Made by a program: the position numbers and the translations under genes. Positions 60,954 through 64,000 of a stretch of DNA of 64,000 nucleotides are shown piece by piece (position 1 is the stretch's first letter; each line of letters opens with the position of its first letter). Below the pieces are notes generated by a model. The model did no database searches. It was not told the DNA's origin and saw only the letters and a list, made by a program, of their open reading frames with translations. This DNA is from Devosia yakushimensis (GTDB lineage Bacteria; Pseudomonadota; Alphaproteobacteria; Rhizobiales; Devosiaceae): assembly GCF_030159855.1 (NCBI RefSeq), contig NZ_BSNG01000003.1, positions 107,419 through 171,418 of the forward strand. Reading direction: 5' to 3'.

Positions 60954-60965
60954 ATCCGATCGGAT
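60954..60965. promoter_or_regulatory. Candidate GntR operator
   Basis: Perfect palindrome ATCCGATCGGAT in the divergent gap, 8 bp before the Ldh-family GTG start and 63 bp upstream of the GntR gene. Position fits repression of the dehydrogenase genes and autoregulation. Confidence 0.45.
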
Positions 60966-60973
60966 TTTATATT

Positions 60974-61987
60974 GTGACGCTGGTAATGGTGGAGGAAGCC
61001 CGGAATGTCGCGATGCGTGCACTGGCACGCGCCGGCGTCTCCCAATCAAACGCCACGACCCAGACCGATCTGTGGCTTGATGCCGAACTGCGCGGGATTG
61101 CCTCGCATGGATTGTTGCGGCTTGAACGTATCGTCCAGCGCATCGAGCGCGGCTTGGCCGACCCGAAAACGTCTGGCGAACGGGAATGGCTCGGCTCAAG
61201 TTTCCTGGCGGTCGACGGTAAGGCAGGCCTCGGCCCGGTCGTTGCGCTGGCCGCGCTTGACCAGATCATGCAACGGGCCCAGGAGACCGGCATAGCCATC
61301 GCTGCCATTGGCAATTCCCAGCATATCGGCATGTTGGGCTGGTATGCCGAACGCGTGGCCAAAGCAGGTCAGGTCGGCATCGTGCTGTCGACCAGCGAAG
61401 CCCTGGTCCACCCCTGGGGAGGACGGCGAGCCCTGCTGGGCACCAATCCGATCGCAATCGGCGTACCGACGGGTGAGCCTGAGCCATTCGTGATGGACAC
61501 CGCCACCAGCATCGTCTCGATGGGTGAAATCCATGATCGTGCGCATCGCGGTGTACCGCTCGAAGACGGCTGGGCGCTCGACGTCAATGGCGCTGCGACA
61601 GTAGATGCAGAGGCCGCAAAGTCCGGCGCCATTGCGCCGTTCGGCCAGGCAAAAGGCTATGCTCTCGGCCTGGCATTCGAACTCATGATTTCTGCGCTGA
61701 CGGGCGCTGCGCTTGGTCGCGATGTCCACGGAACGCTCGATGCAGACCATCCCTGCAATAAGGGCGACATGTTCATCGTCATCGATCGCGCCCGGACCGA
61801 CGGCCTTGCCGGCTACCTGGACATCATTCGAAATGCCGAGCCTGCGCAGGGCTTTGCGTCGGTGCTCGTGCCCGGTGAACGTGGCCGGGCCCTTCGCGCC
61901 AAACGGATGCGCGAGGGTGTGCCGATCGCCGATCCGGTATGGGCGACATTGCAGGCATTGGCTGACGCAAAGGAACCCGCAGCATGA
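60974..61987 (+). CDS. Ldh/malate-type family dehydrogenase
   Basis: 337 residues from the GTG at 60974 (ATG 60986 is an alternative; the longer frame overlaps the GntR operator region). NAD(P)H-dependent family that includes malate, ureidoglycolate, sulfolactate and 2,3-diketogulonate dehydrogenases. Landmarks: ELRGIASHGLLRLERIV, IGNSQHIGMLGWYAERVA, HPWGGRRALLGTNPIAIGVPT and PFGQAKGYALGLAFELM. The catalytic His of the NSxH motif is present. The start of a plus-strand run with two further dehydrogenases. Its exact 2-hydroxy-acid is unknown. Confidence 0.87.
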   Translation: MTLVMVEEARNVAMRALARAGVSQSNATTQTDLWLDAELRGIASHGLLRLERIVQRIERGLADPKTSGEREWLGSSFLAVDGKAGLGPVVALAALDQIMQRAQETGIAIAAIGNSQHIGMLGWYAERVAKAGQVGIVLSTSEALVHPWGGRRALLGTNPIAIGVPTGEPEPFVMDTATSIVSMGEIHDRAHRGVPLEDGWALDVNGAATVDAEAAKSGAIAPFGQAKGYALGLAFELMISALTGAALGRDVHGTLDADHPCNKGDMFIVIDRARTDGLAGYLDIIRNAEPAQGFASVLVPGERGRALRAKRMREGVPIADPVWATLQALADAKEPAA

Positions 61988-63222
61988 TATCGCCCCTCTT
62001 CGGCGCAGCCCGCATGCCCCGCAATCTCGTCTTTGGCGCCGGTCAGCGTGGATCATTGCCGGGCTATGTTGGCGCTTTGGGTAAGCGAGCGCTGATCGTG
62101 ACGGATGCCCGGTTGGCCGACGAGCCCGTATTTGCCGAGATGCAACACGGAATAGAGGCAGCGGGATGTGCCGTGTCGGTCTATTCCGGCACCGTCGCCG
62201 AACTACCGGCCGAAAATATCGCCGAAGCCCTGGCCCATGGCCAGAAATCTGGCGCTGATGTCATTGTCGGGATCGGTGGCGGCTCCTGCATGGACGCGGC
62301 CAAAGTTGTCGCTCTGCTCCTTGCCCATGGCGGCAAGGCCTCGGATTATTATGGTGAGTTCAAGGTTCCGGGCCCGGTCGTGCCGCTCGTTGCCGTGCCC
62401 ACAACCTCCGGCACGGGCTCGGAGGTCACTCCGGTCGCGGTGGTGTCGGACCCCGATCGCGCAGTCAAGGTCGGCATAGCCAGCCCGCATCTGATCGCCC
62501 ACACCGCCATCTGTGATCCGGAACTGACCTATAGCTGCCCACCGGCACTCACCGCCGTATCCGGCGCAGACGCCCTCACCCATGCCATCGAGGCCTTCAC
62601 CACGCTGCGGCGTGACGTGACGCCGACCATGGTCCATGAGCATGTCTTTATCGGCAAGAATGCGATGTCCGATCACTACGCGCTCGAAGCGATCCGGCTG
62701 ATCGGATCAAGCCTCAAACAGGCTTATGACAATGGGCAGGACCATGCCGCCCGTGAGCGGTTGATGCTGGGCGCGACCCTGGCTGGTCTTGCATTCGGTA
62801 CGGCCGGAACGGCTGCTGCCCATGCGGTGCAATACCCGGTCGGCGCGCTTACCCACACCCCCCATGGCGCCGGCGTCGCGGTGATGATGCCCTATGTGAT
62901 GGCGTTCAACCGCAGCCACGCCGAAGCGGAAATAGCTCAGGTCGCCCAGGCACTGGGGCTACCCGTCGAAGGACTGGACCAGGCCAAGCAGGCGCAGGCC
63001 GCCATAGACGCGGTTACGGACCTGTTCGCTGCCATCGGCATACCCCCCACCCTGCGCGCCCTGGGCATGAGCGAAGATAAGCTGGACTGGACGGCGAACG
63101 CCGCGCTCGGCGCTACCCGTTTGGTCAAGAACAACCCCCGCCCGCTCGACGCTGCCTCGATGTCGCTGCTGGTCCGCGCAGCTTATTCCGGCGAAATGGC
63201 GCGCCTCGGCGCCGATACATGA
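61984..63222 (+). CDS. Iron-containing (group III) alcohol dehydrogenase
   Basis: 412-residue enzyme. Dinucleotide-binding GIGGGSCMDAAK (about 95-106), the TTSGTGSEVTPVAV motif and metal ligands in SGADALTHAIEAF and ALTHTPHGAGVAVMMP are intact. The start at 61984 overlaps the Ldh stop by 4 bp, and the stop is 12 bp before the aldehyde dehydrogenase gene. With the latter it forms an alcohol to aldehyde to acid pair; 4-hydroxybutyrate to succinate is one possibility, but the substrate is not read from sequence. Confidence 0.9.
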   Translation: MISPLFGAARMPRNLVFGAGQRGSLPGYVGALGKRALIVTDARLADEPVFAEMQHGIEAAGCAVSVYSGTVAELPAENIAEALAHGQKSGADVIVGIGGGSCMDAAKVVALLLAHGGKASDYYGEFKVPGPVVPLVAVPTTSGTGSEVTPVAVVSDPDRAVKVGIASPHLIAHTAICDPELTYSCPPALTAVSGADALTHAIEAFTTLRRDVTPTMVHEHVFIGKNAMSDHYALEAIRLIGSSLKQAYDNGQDHAARERLMLGATLAGLAFGTAGTAAAHAVQYPVGALTHTPHGAGVAVMMPYVMAFNRSHAEAEIAQVAQALGLPVEGLDQAKQAQAAIDAVTDLFAAIGIPPTLRALGMSEDKLDWTANAALGATRLVKNNPRPLDAASMSLLVRAAYSGEMARLGADT

Positions 63223-63234
63223 AGAGGAACCAAG

Positions 63235-64000
63235 ATGAACGTGCATAGCCCCGTCAAGCTGAGTTTCGATCCGCGTCAACTGCCCAGCGATCTCTGGATT
63301 GGCGGTAAATGGCGCCCTGGTATGACCGGCAAGCGGATGGAGGTGTTTGACCCCTCCACCGGTAAAGCGATCGCAACCATCGCAGATGCCAGCATCGAGG
63401 ACGCGCTTGATGCCGTTTCGGCAGCTCACACCGCTGCGCCGGGATGGGCAGCAACCGCCCCGCGCGAACGCGGCGAAATCCTGCGCCGATGCTTCGACCT
63501 CATGATCGCGCGGCGCGACATGCTGGCCGAGCTGATCAGCCTTGAAAACGGCAAGTCGCTATCCGACGCCAAGGGCGAAGTAACCTATGCCGCCGAGTTC
63601 TTCCGCTGGTTCTCCGAAGAAGCGGTACGGCTCAACGGCGATATCTATTCGGCGCCGAGCGGCGCCAACAAGATTGTGGTGCAACACCAGCCGATCGGCG
63701 TTGCGGTCCTTATCACGCCATGGAACTTCCCGGCGGCCATGGCAACGCGCAAGATCGCCCCTGCCCTCGCAGCGGGTTGCACCTGCGTGCTCAAGCCTGC
63801 CACCGAAACGCCACTGACTGCCTATGTCCTCGCCGACCTCTACCGCGAGGCCGGCGTGCCCGATGGTGTGGTGAATGTCATCACCACCTCGCGCTCCGGC
63901 GCAACCGTCAGCGCCATGCTGCACGATCCGCGCGTCCGCAAACTCTCCTTCACGGGTTCGACGGAAGTGGGCCGCAAATTGCTGCATGAGGCGGCGGACA
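63235..64000 (+). CDS. Aldehyde dehydrogenase, 3' end cut by window (succinate-semialdehyde type)
   Basis: The first 255 residues are visible. The start at 63235 has AGAGGA 8 bp upstream. After DLWIGGKWRPGMTGKRMEVF come the NAD-binding motif ITPWNFPAAMATRKIAPAL and GCTCVLKPATETPLTA, then the GSTEVGRKLL loop. The catalytic Glu and Cys lie beyond the window. The pattern is closest to NAD(P)-dependent succinate-semialdehyde dehydrogenases. Third gene of the plus-strand dehydrogenase run. Confidence 0.88.
   Translation, partial: MNVHSPVKLSFDPRQLPSDLWIGGKWRPGMTGKRMEVFDPSTGKAIATIADASIEDALDAVSAAHTAAPGWAATAPRERGEILRRCFDLMIARRDMLAELISLENGKSLSDAKGEVTYAAEFFRWFSEEAVRLNGDIYSAPSGANKIVVQHQPIGVAVLITPWNFPAAMATRKIAPALAAGCTCVLKPATETPLTAYVLADLYREAGVPDGVVNVITTSRSGATVSAMLHDPRVRKLSFTGSTEVGRKLLHEAAD

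Noticed and set aside
1..64000. tRNA, rRNA or riboswitch genes
   Set aside because: No cloverleaf with CCA-adjacent stem, rRNA block or recognisable riboswitch core was found by eye; a covariance-model search would be needed to exclude short ones.

Overview
The window is high-GC, densely packed bacterial chromosome that looks like an alphaproteobacterium of the order Hyphomicrobiales, possibly Devosia or a relative. This rests on gene content (many CUT1, CUT2 and Opp-type importers, ThuA/MocA-type genes, malate synthase G with GlcG) and on abundant extragenic palindromes. It is an inference from family resemblance, because no rRNA or tRNA gene is present. No phage, insertion sequence, CRISPR array or integrase was seen.

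Layout. 1-2495: end of a galactofuranose-type importer (ytfT, yjfF) with a FadR-type regulator. 2694-10176: CUT1 sugar importer on the minus strand, divergent from a ROK regulator, a Gfo/Idh/MocA oxidoreductase and a ThuA-domain protein. 10349-18309: Opp/Dpp-type importer in one operon with a GH172 (DUF2961) enzyme, divergent from a LacI regulator. 18677-20550: NmrA-type SDR and a divergent LysR, bracketed by two composite palindromic repeats. 20877-30744: GH2 glycosidase with a CUT1 importer and two paralogous LacI regulators. 30867-40125: two ABC exporters flanking a chemoreceptor, then a large secreted protein joining a DUF4344 metallopeptidase-like domain to a cysteine-less rhodanese-like domain. 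40426-49734: tight operon of a flavin monooxygenase-like protein, an HCCA-isomerase-like protein, an M19 dipeptidase homologue with altered metal ligands, a polyamine-type ABC importer, a type-B carboxylesterase and a LysR. 49746-56542: CUT1 importer with a nucleoside hydrolase, a LysR and a VOC protein. 56614-64000: frameshifted DMT transporter, glcG, glcB and a GntR regulator, divergent from an Ldh-family dehydrogenase, an iron-type alcohol dehydrogenase and a truncated aldehyde dehydrogenase.

The region reads as a catabolic uptake island. Six ABC importers are each paired with a local regulator and usually with the enzyme that opens or oxidises the imported compound. Nine one-component regulators are present (LacI x3, LysR x3, GntR x2, ROK x1). 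Convergent gene ends are repeatedly occupied by palindromic repeats. In all three complete CUT1 operons a strong inverted repeat lies between the binding-protein gene and the first permease gene.

The most unusual items are the DUF4344/rhodanese-like fusion, the 40-50 kb operon with a metal-site-altered M19 homologue, the GH172-Opp locus, and a possible leader peptide with paired hairpins ahead of the chemoreceptor gene.
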